From positions 2,594,108 to 2,658,107 of the forward strand of contig BCKK01000001.1 of NCBI GenBank assembly GCA_001600615.1: 64,000 nucleotides of DNA, given 5' to 3'. Positions 10,469 through 19,292 of this stretch are shown here, piece after piece. A program made the position numbers and the translations under genes. The notes below the pieces were generated by a model, which was given only the letters and a program-made list of their open reading frames with translations, was not told the DNA's origin and did no database searches. How positions within the stretch are numbered: position 1 is the stretch's first letter; the number at the start of each line of letters is the position of its first letter. This stretch comes from Dioszegia crocea (Eukaryota > Basidiomycota > Tremellomycetes > Tremellales > Bulleribasidiaceae).

Positions 10469-11052
10469 CGAGGCTGGAGGTCTTCCGGGATGATGGATTG
10501 ATAGATGGCTGAGTGACGGTGGACGAGGCGACAAGCCCAGGTGGCGATGGCGATGTCATTTCCAGGCACAAGGAATGTAGGCTTGCACCAACCCGCACCG
10601 TTCGACTGAGGTCAGTCGTGTCTAGCTGCAAGAAGCGCGCGGACTGGGTCGGGCCTACAAGGAATGTAGGCTCAATCAAAGTCTATGTAGATCCCGGAAT
10701 CCGTTCAGCGAGAGGCTTGGTATGAGCCTACAAGGAATGTGCCAGAATACCAACCTCAAGACGATGGAAGCGTGACCCTCACCCTCTGGCAATCGTCTAG
10801 CAGTCTGTACTTCATAGTGCGCCTGGCAGGGTCCTGCGCCAACGTGCAGCTAGTGTCATCATCTTGTGGTATCGGACTTGTGAACTCAAGACACAAGCAC
10901 ACATGGGGACCCGCGACCAACCACCTCTTCGTTTAACCAAATCACATCACGTATGTCAAGCTATTTAGATTAGCTTAGTCGGGATATCTGCTAGGATCTC
11001 GACAAAATGATAACTCACCTTGACAACATGGAGCTCAGCAGTCACCCCATCC
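10469..11052. other. Spacer between F-box-like paralogues 1 and 2
   Basis: It holds the promoter of paralogue 1 (with the palindrome array listed separately) and the 3' end of paralogue 2. No additional gene is supported. Confidence 0.6.
10564..10743. promoter_or_regulatory. Three copies of a palindromic element upstream of F-box-like gene 1
   Basis: The middle copy, at 10653-10671, is a perfect inverted repeat GCCTACA-AGGAA-TGTAGGC with 7-bp arms. The copy at 10564-10582 keeps the core AGGAA and the right arm TGTAGGC. The copy at 10726-10743 keeps the left arm GCCTACA, the core and part of the right arm. Spacing is roughly 89 and 73 bp, and all lie 95-275 bp before the ATG. A repeated, symmetric site suggests a dimeric regulator, but the factor is unknown. 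Confidence 0.5.
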
Positions 11053-12393
11053 TCATATCCAGCCATCCAAGATCTTCTGATCCAGAACCATGTCGCCCTT
11101 CTCCTTCCGCTTCGCGAGCCACGACCTCATTCCTTCTGCTGTGACCCAATCACCAAAAACTTCCAACGCCTGCCCCTCCTCTCCGCTCTGCTCATTATAA
11201 AGCCGCATGGCCAGCGCCAAACCCCTCACGAAGATTGACTGCATCTCCCCCGCTCCCACCTGTCCCGGCAAGCTCAGTTGTGCCCCATCCAGCGCACCAA
11301 AGTTCACGAATGTGAAAGTGCCAATCTTGCTACCTCCGCTGCGTCCTGTCCCCTTCAGTGCTCTCTCGGATGGTGCAGAGTCCGTCAGGATCTTGCCTAG
11401 CGCTTTGACTAGCCCATAGAGATATCCCGGCGCTTCGTGAGGATGCGCGGGTATTCTCGGCGGCCAAGTCTCCAGCACTTTGCCGCCCATTTCGAAACGG
11501 CTAGTCGGCAGGTCGGTCTGAAGAATGAGAGTGATGTCGACTGGAGTGGGAGGGGTGTCGCAATGAGCCGGGGTCAGAGGGAGTAGGCTATAAACGCCAA
11601 GCGCTAGCATTACGTCGTTGAGGATATCGACGATGCCGCTTGGGGAAGTCATGCGGTTGTTGGGAAGGATGATGATGATTTCGCTGACATCTCGGAGAAG
11701 GGCCGCCGGGACTCCGCTCTTCTTCCGGGAGGACGGCCCTTCGATTACGAGCTGGCGAGGGCGAAGGATGGAGAGAAGGGCAGGGGGGAGACCAAGGACG
11801 GTATTGCCCGATAAGGACAAGGGGTAGAGGCGGGTTACATAGTGGTCTAGGTGGAGGTGTAGCCGATTACAATGGATCAAGAAGTGTAAGGGAGATGAGA
11901 CGGAGGATAATCTCGTACGATCTGGTGTTGAGATCGAAGATGAGATATGGCTGTCAACACCATCTCCCGATGAACTGGTTCGAGTCCTCAGGAGAGCGCC
12001 TTCCGGATATACATCGATGCGCTTGACAAGCGACAGGTACCACTGCTTTAGGGTAAGACCCGGAGGTTTAGAACCACCTGCGGTTTCTGATATGTGGGCG
12101 ACACCAGGCAGGTAGCCCAGCGTTTCTCCGTTGGCGGCCATGGTATTTCCGATACCGGACACGAGGATATCGTATGATAAACCCGTATCGACGAGGAGAT
12201 CTACAGAAGAGCTTAGTGCTATCTCTTCGTATAGATGGGGAGCGACGACCAAGCAGAAAAGCTTGCTTGCTCGAAGCAACTTCGCGAGTGTTGTGGTGTC
12301 TTTCCCGACGAAATCGAGGATCCGACCAAGAATCTCGAGGGGGATCTGAAGCAAGCGCAGGGAAGGAGGAGGACGAGGAGGTGAGTCGAGCAT
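11053..12393 (-). CDS. F-box-like protein, tandem paralogue 2
   Basis: Single exon, 446 residues, ATG at 12393. The N-terminal motif is IPLEILGRILDFVGKD followed by LLRASKLFCLVVAPHLYEEI, matching the F-box-like start of the two neighbours. The C-terminal family block reads TFVNFGALDGAQLSLPG. Overall layout and length match paralogues 1 and 3, which sit head-to-tail on the same strand, so local duplication is the simplest origin. The middle region carries the QLVIEG and VDITLILQT segments that recur in the family. The precise function is unknown; an SCF adaptor role is inferred from the F-box-like helix pattern alone. Confidence 0.7.
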   Translation of the reverse strand: MLDSPPRPPPSLRLLQIPLEILGRILDFVGKDTTTLAKLLRASKLFCLVVAPHLYEEIALSSSVDLLVDTGLSYDILVSGIGNTMAANGETLGYLPGVAHISETAGGSKPPGLTLKQWYLSLVKRIDVYPEGALLRTRTSSSGDGVDSHISSSISTPDRTRLSSVSSPLHFLIHCNRLHLHLDHYVTRLYPLSLSGNTVLGLPPALLSILRPRQLVIEGPSSRKKSGVPAALLRDVSEIIIILPNNRMTSPSGIVDILNDVMLALGVYSLLPLTPAHCDTPPTPVDITLILQTDLPTSRFEMGGKVLETWPPRIPAHPHEAPGYLYGLVKALGKILTDSAPSERALKGTGRSGGSKIGTFTFVNFGALDGAQLSLPGQVGAGEMQSIFVRGLALAMRLYNEQSGEEGQALEVFGDWVTAEGMRSWLAKRKEKGDMVLDQKILDGWI

Positions 12394-12709
12394 CTGTGGT
12401 AGAGTGTTGCTTGGGTTGTTGATGTAGAAGAGAGAAGTGAAGGGTTACTCGTTTTGGCTTTAAGGTTGGCGGTGCACGGAGGCTCCTGGCTCATATGGAT
12501 AACGGTCTCGTGTCCGACTCCACGATCGACAACGAGGAGTTCCATGGACATCTTTCCAGCACCCCACAAGCAGCAGAACGTACAGAGGCAAACCTGATCG
12601 GCACTATAAAAGGTCAGATCCCCAGTGGTGAGATCCAGTCACCGTGGGCAGCGCTCACCTGTTCGTTCGCGCCACTGCGATGGTCATCAACATCCTTTTC
12701 TTGTTTTTC
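12394..12709. other. Spacer between F-box-like paralogues 2 and 3
   Basis: It contains the promoter of paralogue 2 and the 3' UTR of paralogue 3. A TATAAAA string near 12605 is on the plus strand, whereas both flanking genes are on the minus strand, so I do not assign it. Confidence 0.55.
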
Positions 12710-14077
12710 CTACGCCGTCCATCCCTGCTCGATGGACTTATCTAATACCGCCAACTCGCCCTTTGACTTCTCCTCCTCGATCCACTCCTTCATTCCCATG
12801 AATCTGAGCCACGCCTCTTCCCTATCGGGTATCTCTCCCCGCATTGCTGCCAACTTTCTTATTTGCCAGCGTAGTCCCCTCTCAATTATCTCCTGCAACT
12901 CCTCAATAGTCGAATCTGGCAGATCTACTTGATCCCCATCGAAACTGCCAAAGTTGACCTTTCTGAAGGTCCCCAGTGTCCTAGCTCCGGCTACCGCCTG
13001 CCAATAAGACGGCAGTGGTATCTCTCCCGACCTCGCCCGGTATGCACTCCGATAATCCACCATCTGGTACGCGATTCTAACGTTCATCGCGTGTAGCCAT
13101 CCCGGTGCACGATAAGGCTTGTCATCCGCATACCTCGGGTAAACCGCCAGCCTGGGAATTGGATCTAGAGGAGGGAATCGGGGTTGAGAGTTTGGCGTTG
13201 TAAGGATAAGTGTAATGTCGACAAGAGGGTGTCCGGATGTATTGACATTATCCGGTCTAGCAGCGACGAGCTCAAAGTCGCAAGCGATGCAGTCTAGAAT
13301 GTAGGCTATACCAGTGTTGGAAAAGTGTGGCACCTCGGAAAGCCGAGGGGGTGACTTGGGGCTCAAGGTCACGAGGACGTCTCGGACACATGTAAATATA
13401 TTGCGCGGCAGACCCTCGACTGGGTTCGACGTCTGGTAGATACCAGCGCCGAGGATGACAAGCCGACGGGGGAGAAGACTAGCTAGAAAGTGGAAGAGAG
13501 GGATGTCACGAGAGACGTGTGATTCGGGTTGGAGAGGGGAGTGTCGCTCGAAAGTATCTTGTCGGAGGAAGATGCTGAGGACCTCGCACGGGACGATCGG
13601 GCGGGGGAGAGTCTCCAACCATTTACCGACAGCGGTCCGGCCCATAGTTCGCGCATAGCGAGATCTGGCAAGACCACGCTTGGCGCCAGATGATAGGATG
13701 AAATCACCCGGTGTGTGCGTAGAGGTTGGCCCTGACTTGAGATCAACTGTTCTGATCAGAGACAGGAAGAATCGTTTGAGAGTCGCATGCTCAGCGAACG
13801 CATCTGCTGGGAGCAAGCGATCGGCCGCCGGATTGCTGTTGGAGCCGATGTGGGAGCTCCTCGTGAGCGCGTCGGCAGGTAGACCGGTATCGAACAGTAG
13901 ATCTACCTGAGGCGTGACGATGATATGGCGATATAGGTGTGGTGCGGCAAGCTGACAGAGCAGCTTGGAGACGCGGAGGAGGGTAAAGAGGGTGGGAGGG
14001 TCGGCTACACAGGCCACGATGTCGCCCAGGACCTCGGCGGGTAGGAAGAGAGTCTCTGTTTCGACAGGGATGCTCAT
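12710..14077 (-). CDS. F-box-like protein, tandem paralogue 3
   Basis: Single exon, 455 residues, ATG at 14077. It opens with LPAEVLGDIVACVADP and LLRVSKLLCQLAAPHLYRHI, the same F-box-like arrangement as its two neighbours. It shares the internal VDITLILTTP and LDPIPR segments and the C-terminal block VNFGSFDGDQVDLPDSTIEE with paralogue 1. The shared residues extend over the whole length, so this is a real protein family and not just a common F-box. No other domain is recognised, and the target substrate is unknown. Confidence 0.7.
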   Translation of the reverse strand: MSIPVETETLFLPAEVLGDIVACVADPPTLFTLLRVSKLLCQLAAPHLYRHIIVTPQVDLLFDTGLPADALTRSSHIGSNSNPAADRLLPADAFAEHATLKRFFLSLIRTVDLKSGPTSTHTPGDFILSSGAKRGLARSRYARTMGRTAVGKWLETLPRPIVPCEVLSIFLRQDTFERHSPLQPESHVSRDIPLFHFLASLLPRRLVILGAGIYQTSNPVEGLPRNIFTCVRDVLVTLSPKSPPRLSEVPHFSNTGIAYILDCIACDFELVAARPDNVNTSGHPLVDITLILTTPNSQPRFPPLDPIPRLAVYPRYADDKPYRAPGWLHAMNVRIAYQMVDYRSAYRARSGEIPLPSYWQAVAGARTLGTFRKVNFGSFDGDQVDLPDSTIEELQEIIERGLRWQIRKLAAMRGEIPDREEAWLRFMGMKEWIEEEKSKGELAVLDKSIEQGWTA

Positions 14078-14395
14078 GATGAGAGCAGGTCGAGGAGAGT
14101 CGGAATCTGTCTCGCCGTACTTTCTCTATGGGTGATGGGCGGTGATAGAGGGTTTTGAATGTAGGTTGATGTTTTGGTGCAGAGTGGAGACATTCGCCAC
14201 CCAAGTAGTGCAGATTCTACAGGGGCCAGGGCCAGTCTGACCGTTCGGCGTTGACTATACTTGTATAATGATCGTCGTTCGCCAAGGTCTCGGACTGGTC
14301 CCAGCCGTCAAGATGTTTGACAGCGATGAGTTGCTGATATGGTACATACAACAGATATGTGGAGACAGCAGCATGTCGTTGATTTTGTCCTCTCT
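14078..14395. other. Spacer between PPIL2 3' end and F-box-like gene 3
   Basis: It should contain the promoter of the F-box-like gene and the 3' UTR of the cyclophilin gene. No other feature is recognised. Confidence 0.55.
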
Positions 14396-16693
14396 TCACC
14401 ACCCTGAGAAATCCCCAAACCCGCCCTGCTTCCTCTTCTTCTTCTCGCCTCCAAATTCGCGCCCTCCCAGCCCCGGAGGAGCACTTCCACCCACTACCGT
14501 CGGTGCCGCCATACCTGGTCCGGCCCCTGGCCCAAGATACTTTCCTACGCCCGCACTCTCCTCTCTCCGACGCTTCTTATCCACCTCTTCCCGTGCCATA
14601 CCCCGCTCCCCAAGATCCGTGCCCAACCACGTTGTCCGATCTTTATTTCTCTCCGCCTGTCGCTCTTCTCGCTTCTTCAGCGCCTCATCACTCTGGTCCT
14701 GCCGCTCGAGCCTCGCCGCAAGCCGCTTTTTGTATTCCTCAAACGGATCAGTGAGTATCTGTACCCCTGTAATCGTGATTGGCTTCACGGGTCGGTCAGT
14801 CGTAGGATTTGGCGCTATCTTTTCAATCTTGTCCAGAACGGACTCGCCCCCTACGAGTTTACCAAACACGGTGTGTTTGTTGTCGAGGTGCTCAGCCGCG
14901 CGGAAGGTGATGAAGAATTGGGAGGTGTTGGTCCGTGGACCAGAGTTCGCCATTGACTGTTGTCATTAGCAGAATATCAGGCTGAATCGGTTCACTTACA
15001 AGTACACCCCTCGCATCGTGCTTGTATGCTCCCTTCTCGCTGTACTCATCTCTGAATGGTTCACCCCAGTAACTTTGACCACCTTTTCCGGTTCCAGTGG
15101 GATCACCACCTTGTAGCTAGGCAATCAGCTTATCGTATCTCCACTACCGAGTAACAAGGAATCTCACCATGAAACCAGGAACATGCCGATGGAAAGAAAC
15201 ATCATCATACTTGCCCTGCTTCGCCAGCATGACGAAGTTGTAGACTGTTTTGGGGGCTTTATCTCCATGTAACTCAAAATTCAGACCGCCATAGTTCGTC
15301 ATGATCGTACAGTATGCTTTAGATTTCACACGTTCTTTTTCTTTCGTTGGGCGTCTGAGTTCATCAAACATGTCTGAATTGTCAGTCAGGGGCAGACGAA
15401 CAGATATACAGGTTGAGAGACTCACACTCCTCCTCATCCAGTAGCGCCCTCTCATTGCCAATCTGAGGTGTAAGGGCGGTACTAGTCAACGAAGCAGCCG
15501 TGCGGCCTGTGCTGAAATTTGTCGAGTTGTCTACAATGTCAGCTTGGTGGTCTCTCCTTAAAACATGCGAACTCACATGCTTGTTGATCGATCTTCCGCT
15601 TCGCTATCACGCCAGCCTTCTTTTCTTCAATCTGCGCCGGAGTCGGTATGATTGGCACAACCTGTTCAGATCTCGTCTGGGATCATCAGCTCGTTCTCAT
15701 TCATCTCATCATATGGCTAAGCTCACCTTCTCCGCCAACATCTTCAGCACCTTTCCAGCTCCTCCGGCCGCGTCAACGTTGATCCCGCGTAATGGGTCTC
15801 CTTCTAAATCACCGACTGCGGACATCAGCGAGGTGACTGATAAAGCTGATGGCGTTCATATACTCACCCTCGACCTTCTTGTCCTTCTTGACATAGTCAT
15901 ACTCCCGCAGGTCCCTTGAACCAAGATTCTTCGGATCCTGAATGGTGATGATGTCCTTCCGCTCGAAAGGCTCATCTGAAACCAGATCCCGCCATGTTTT
16001 GGACTTGATAGCGAGAAGCTGAAGGGATGCCATGTCGAAGACGTTTCCCTGAGCTTGTCAGCTAATGTACAGGATGGAAGTCATCGTGCAATTCCAGCTC
16101 ACCGTGTTCTTCAGGAAGACCATGTGGATGTGTGGCGAGAAGACCTTGTAGGTGATCGGGTCGTGCATGTTGCCTTCTGAGTTCTGCAGACGTCAGCTCT
16201 GGCACATTTGTCATCGAGTGCAGGTCCCTACAGGTGGTGCAGCAGTATACTAGATCTTGACGAGAGGGAGGACTCACTTTGAAGAAGTTCAGCTTAATGA
16301 GCTGACTTGTATCCATCGGTTTCCCGGAAACGGGATCTTCCAATGAGTGTCTATACAGCATTCGAAAGAAAGCACTGTAGCGACTTACTGGTCTTGAACT
16401 TCCGAACATAGGGCACGATATTGAGGAGGTCAAAGACATCGGCTCTCGGCGCCTCTCCCTCGACAGTCTCAGCTATGACAGCTACAGGATTCCGGAAGGG
16501 CTGTAATGACAGGGCACAAGAGTCGCTAAGAGCATCAGTTGTGATTCAAGGAGCACCGCGAAGCCACTCACAAAGGTAGTCGTTGAATCTCGCTCTTCCC
16601 AGACTCGGCTCTCTTGCCGGTCATTCCGGCCGTGTGCGACCCCATCGCGTGCTCCGAGTGGGTCACATACATCTTGTCGGAATTGTGTCCCAT
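14396..16693 (-). CDS. CYP8: U-box cyclophilin, PPIL2/Cyp8 type peptidyl-prolyl isomerase
   Basis: Eleven exons (minus): 16693-16572, 16525-16389, 16336-16278, 16183-16103, 16048-15868, 15815-15727, 15661-15577, 15530-15426, 15373-15168, 15116-15000 and 14956-14396, giving 580 residues. The start [16 protein letters not shown] is the family hallmark, so the in-frame upstream residues are excluded. A U-box region follows ([66 protein letters not shown]). The cyclophilin domain then starts at about residue 270 ([54 protein letters not shown]). A Lys/Glu coiled segment and a Gly-rich end finish the protein. Known roles of the family are spliceosome association and E3 ligase activity in the nucleus. 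Confidence 0.95.
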
Positions 16694-16932
16694 CGTGCCG
16701 GTTGAACAGTAGTGAATGGGTCCGCCAGGCTGATAGATGTGCGTGAAGAGCAACAGACGAAGCAGGGCAAAAGCAGGGACCGATTTGGAGGTCCAAAACA
16801 TAGCGAGAAGCAATTTACGTAACGCTGATTAGCGCGCTAGAAATTTCTGCCCACGAAGTACTATGAGATGGACCGAAATCAATCAACTCTTGCAGGTGTT
16901 ATTCGCAGAGCTACCACATACGCACAATCAGG
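16694..16932. promoter_or_regulatory. Bidirectional promoter of CYP8 and YAE1
   Basis: 239 bp separate the two divergent ATG codons. No defined binding site was recognised; shared promoter use is inferred from the spacing. Confidence 0.5.
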
Positions 16933-17611
16933 ATGGACGAAGACGACGACTGGCTAGAAGCAGGTCCTTCGAATCAAGGAAGTTTCGCCGATCCTCTCGT
17001 CGAGCAGGAGTACCAACGCCTTGCGACGAGGTATTCCGACGTGAGTCCTCGCGATAGATGAGGCGCAGATTGACAGTGCCGTCCCAAGATCCGTGGCTGA
17101 CGAGTCTCAGGCTGGATATAGAGAAGGAATTACCGAGGGCAAGCTCGCGAAGCTGCAACAGGGCTTCGACAGCTCATTTGCAGAGTCTGTCCCTCCATCC
17201 CGTCGTCTGGGTCAACTACGAGGTCAAGCCAACGCGCTTCTAGCCTCTCTTACTCGAGTAAAGACGGCTGCTACGTCGTCCCGCTCCACTGGGTCTAGTA
17301 CATTGTCGTCGACCGTACCCATCGAGCTCGTCGACCTTGCGCGGGAGCTGGTCCAGGATTTGGCGCGAGTCAAGCGCGTCCAAGTTCTGCCTAGGGACAT
17401 CGAGAGGGAGAGGCATGAGCTGGAGGAGCATGGTGGGGACGACACCTTCGAGCTGAACCTCACCGAGAGTAGGGAGATGGAAGGACTGGAGGATGCCTTA
17501 GGGTCGTTAGGCGGCAAGAATGCAGATGACGTGAACGGACAGAGGGAGGGAGAGTTGTTGGATCACCTCGAGCAGAGACTGCAGCAACTCAAGGCGAAGT
17601 TAAGGGCATAA
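16933..17611 (+). CDS. YAE1: Yae1 family protein
   Basis: Two exons, 16933-17040 and 17111-17611, giving 202 residues. The N-terminus is acidic (MDEDDDWLEAG). At about residue 38 comes GYREGITEGKLAKLQQGFD, the deca-GX3 repeat (G every four residues) that defines the Yae1 N-terminal domain. In yeast, Yae1 and Lto1 form an adaptor that brings the cytosolic Fe-S targeting complex to the ABC protein Rli1, supporting ribosome recycling. The C-terminal half here is charged and predicted helical. The intron falls immediately before the repeat. Length is close to the family norm. Confidence 0.9.
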
Positions 17612-17737
17612 CTACATCAAGGTATGTGTCTGATAATCCTACATGAGAAAAGTCCGGGTACAAAGTCCTTAAAATGCTACAGATGCGGGTGAAGAATGCG
17701 CCCCGCTGACCAAAATAGAGTCCACCCTCATGCCCCG

Positions 17738-18298
17738 TCATACCTCCTCTTCCTCCTTCACCTCAACTACTGTTCCCAGTCCACAACGCATCCCCAAACC
17801 CTTCGACCGCCCTTTATTCCCTCTCCGCACAGGCGATGTCTGGGTTTCGGGCTGGGAGGAGGAAGAAGCGAAGAGCATTTCCTCAAGCTGCTTCGCCAGC
17901 GATATCCGGACGGTCGGTGTATAGGGTCGGAAAGACACAGGGTACCAAGGGGGAAGAAGGATTTGGCCAGGGATTTTGGAGCGCGAATTGCGGAGGCCAG
18001 AAGGGGAGGAGGTAAGGGGCAGGGATAGGGATTTGTCTGATCTGTACCTAGGGCAGATCAGCAAACTGTCAGTGCAAGATGAGCAGGAAATGAGCGAAGG
18101 CTTCCAACTTACATGAGATGCAAAAGTATCCCGCACCCGACGAAAAGAACGGCCAGAACGGGTAGAGGTACCTGTACTGTCAGCAGGTGTAAGAGCTTCA
18201 AATGTAAGAGGAGATTGACATACCGAGTCCATGGCTGAGGAGGATGCGTTCCCTATTTCGCGCAGGGCCGAGTGATGGAAGGGACTCAGGCCGAACAT
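17738..18298 (-). CDS. Small single-pass membrane protein, unknown
   Basis: Three exons (minus): 18298-18224, 18171-18113 and 18047-17738, giving 147 residues. The splice sites are good: a GTATGT donor, two CTGACAG-type acceptor regions, and an ATG codon split across exons 2 and 3. Removing the introns reveals one clear hydrophobic helix at residues of about 26-45 (VPLPVLAVLFVGCGILLHLM). It is followed by a Ser/Pro/Arg-rich tail and an acidic end (VEVKEEEEV). I do not recognise the family. The frame is open far upstream of 18298, but that part carries no splice logic. A TATA box lies about 90 bp before the ATG. Confidence 0.6.
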   Translation of the reverse strand: MFGLSPFHHSALREIGNASSSAMDSVCQSPLTFEALTPADSTGTSTRSGRSFRRVRDTFASHVSWKPSLISCSSCTDSLLICPRYRSDKSLSLPLTSSPSGLRNSRSKIPGQILLPPWYPVSFRPYTPTVRISLAKQLEEMLFASSSSQPETQTSPVRRGNKGRSKGLGMRCGLGTVVEVKEEEEV

Positions 18299-19292
18299 AT
18301 CAAATGTTGAGGTGAGCGGGAAAGGGCGAAGCTGGGGGAGAGGGTAGAGGTACAGGACACAGTCCAAGTCCAGGATGTCGCGCCTTATATAAGCGAAAAG
18401 AGTGATTGGGATGGCGAAGGCGAAGTTGAAGTTGACCGCTGAAGCGAACAATGATGCTTTTGTCGGTTGGAGGGGTTCCGAGAAGGGGAGACGGGAAAAC
18501 GCAGGTTGTTCGGTCTGATCTGTGTATGTGCAGGAGCGGGAGAGTGAAAGGCTGCGAAAGGGATGAACACGCTCTTCGGTCGGAGCTATATAGTTGAAGA
18601 TCTTAGCGACGGAGAAAGATTTGCGCCCTGCTGATAGCTGTGCCTGCCACCGGAAAATTCTGAAGACAAGGAGAAAGATAGTGAAATGGGAGATATGGAT
18701 CGGCCGTATTTGAGCAGGTCTGATCAGATACAATTGTGCCTGTCGTTGTTGGCGAGAATTTGCGACATGTTAAGCTTCGCTACAGGTCGAATTTTTCACT
18801 ATCTCCATAAGTAAGCTCCATCGCTTCCCATCACCGATTCAATAGTCGACTGCGAATGTTGCATCGAGTGCGACGACATTGGACAAGCACCACATCCGGC
18901 AAGAAAGTGTATTTGAAAGTTAGGACTTCCAGATCCAGCCACCTCGGCTCCGGCGGCAGGAACGCCATCTGCCGTAACTTTCAAGCCTCCTTCCGGCCGG
19001 CAGGGGCGTGCTTGGACGTTATAGAGCACCCCTGACACTGCTCGGCCTCTCAATTTGGACTGGCTCTTTCTTTGTCTGCTTTAGGCAGTTTTGGGCGATG
19101 TCGAAGAGTTCTGACGATATTTCCGGAATACGATATCAGCGATCATCCTGAGGGTGCTAAACCTAACTTCCTCCTATAGCACAGTTCGTATCCGTCCCCA
19201 CTGTTCTTCCTATTTAGTGTGACTAACCCTGGTGAATAAGATCTAAGAGTCCATCCATCTACAGTGCCCGCCAACTAGAACAAGGGAACAAT
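18299..19292. other. Spacer between the small membrane protein gene and the ALG11 3' end
   Basis: It contains the promoter of the small membrane protein on the left and the 3' UTR of the ALG11 fusion on the right. A minus-strand open frame covers 18299-18733 but looks incidental. No gene is supported between 18734 and 19292. Confidence 0.5.
18384..18393 (-). promoter_or_regulatory. TATA box of the small membrane protein gene
   Basis: CTTATATAAG is a self-complementary TATA sequence 86-95 bp upstream of the ATG at 18298, a distance typical of yeast-like promoters. This is judged from sequence alone. Confidence 0.45.

Noticed and set aside
10469..10534. Longer N-terminus for F-box-like gene 1
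   Set aside because: The open frame starts with TTG at 10534; the first ATG is at 10468, directly before the F-box-like region.
18299..18733. N-terminal extension of the small membrane protein
   Set aside because: The open frame continues, but a good TATA box lies inside it and the composition is not protein-like; the start is kept at 18298.
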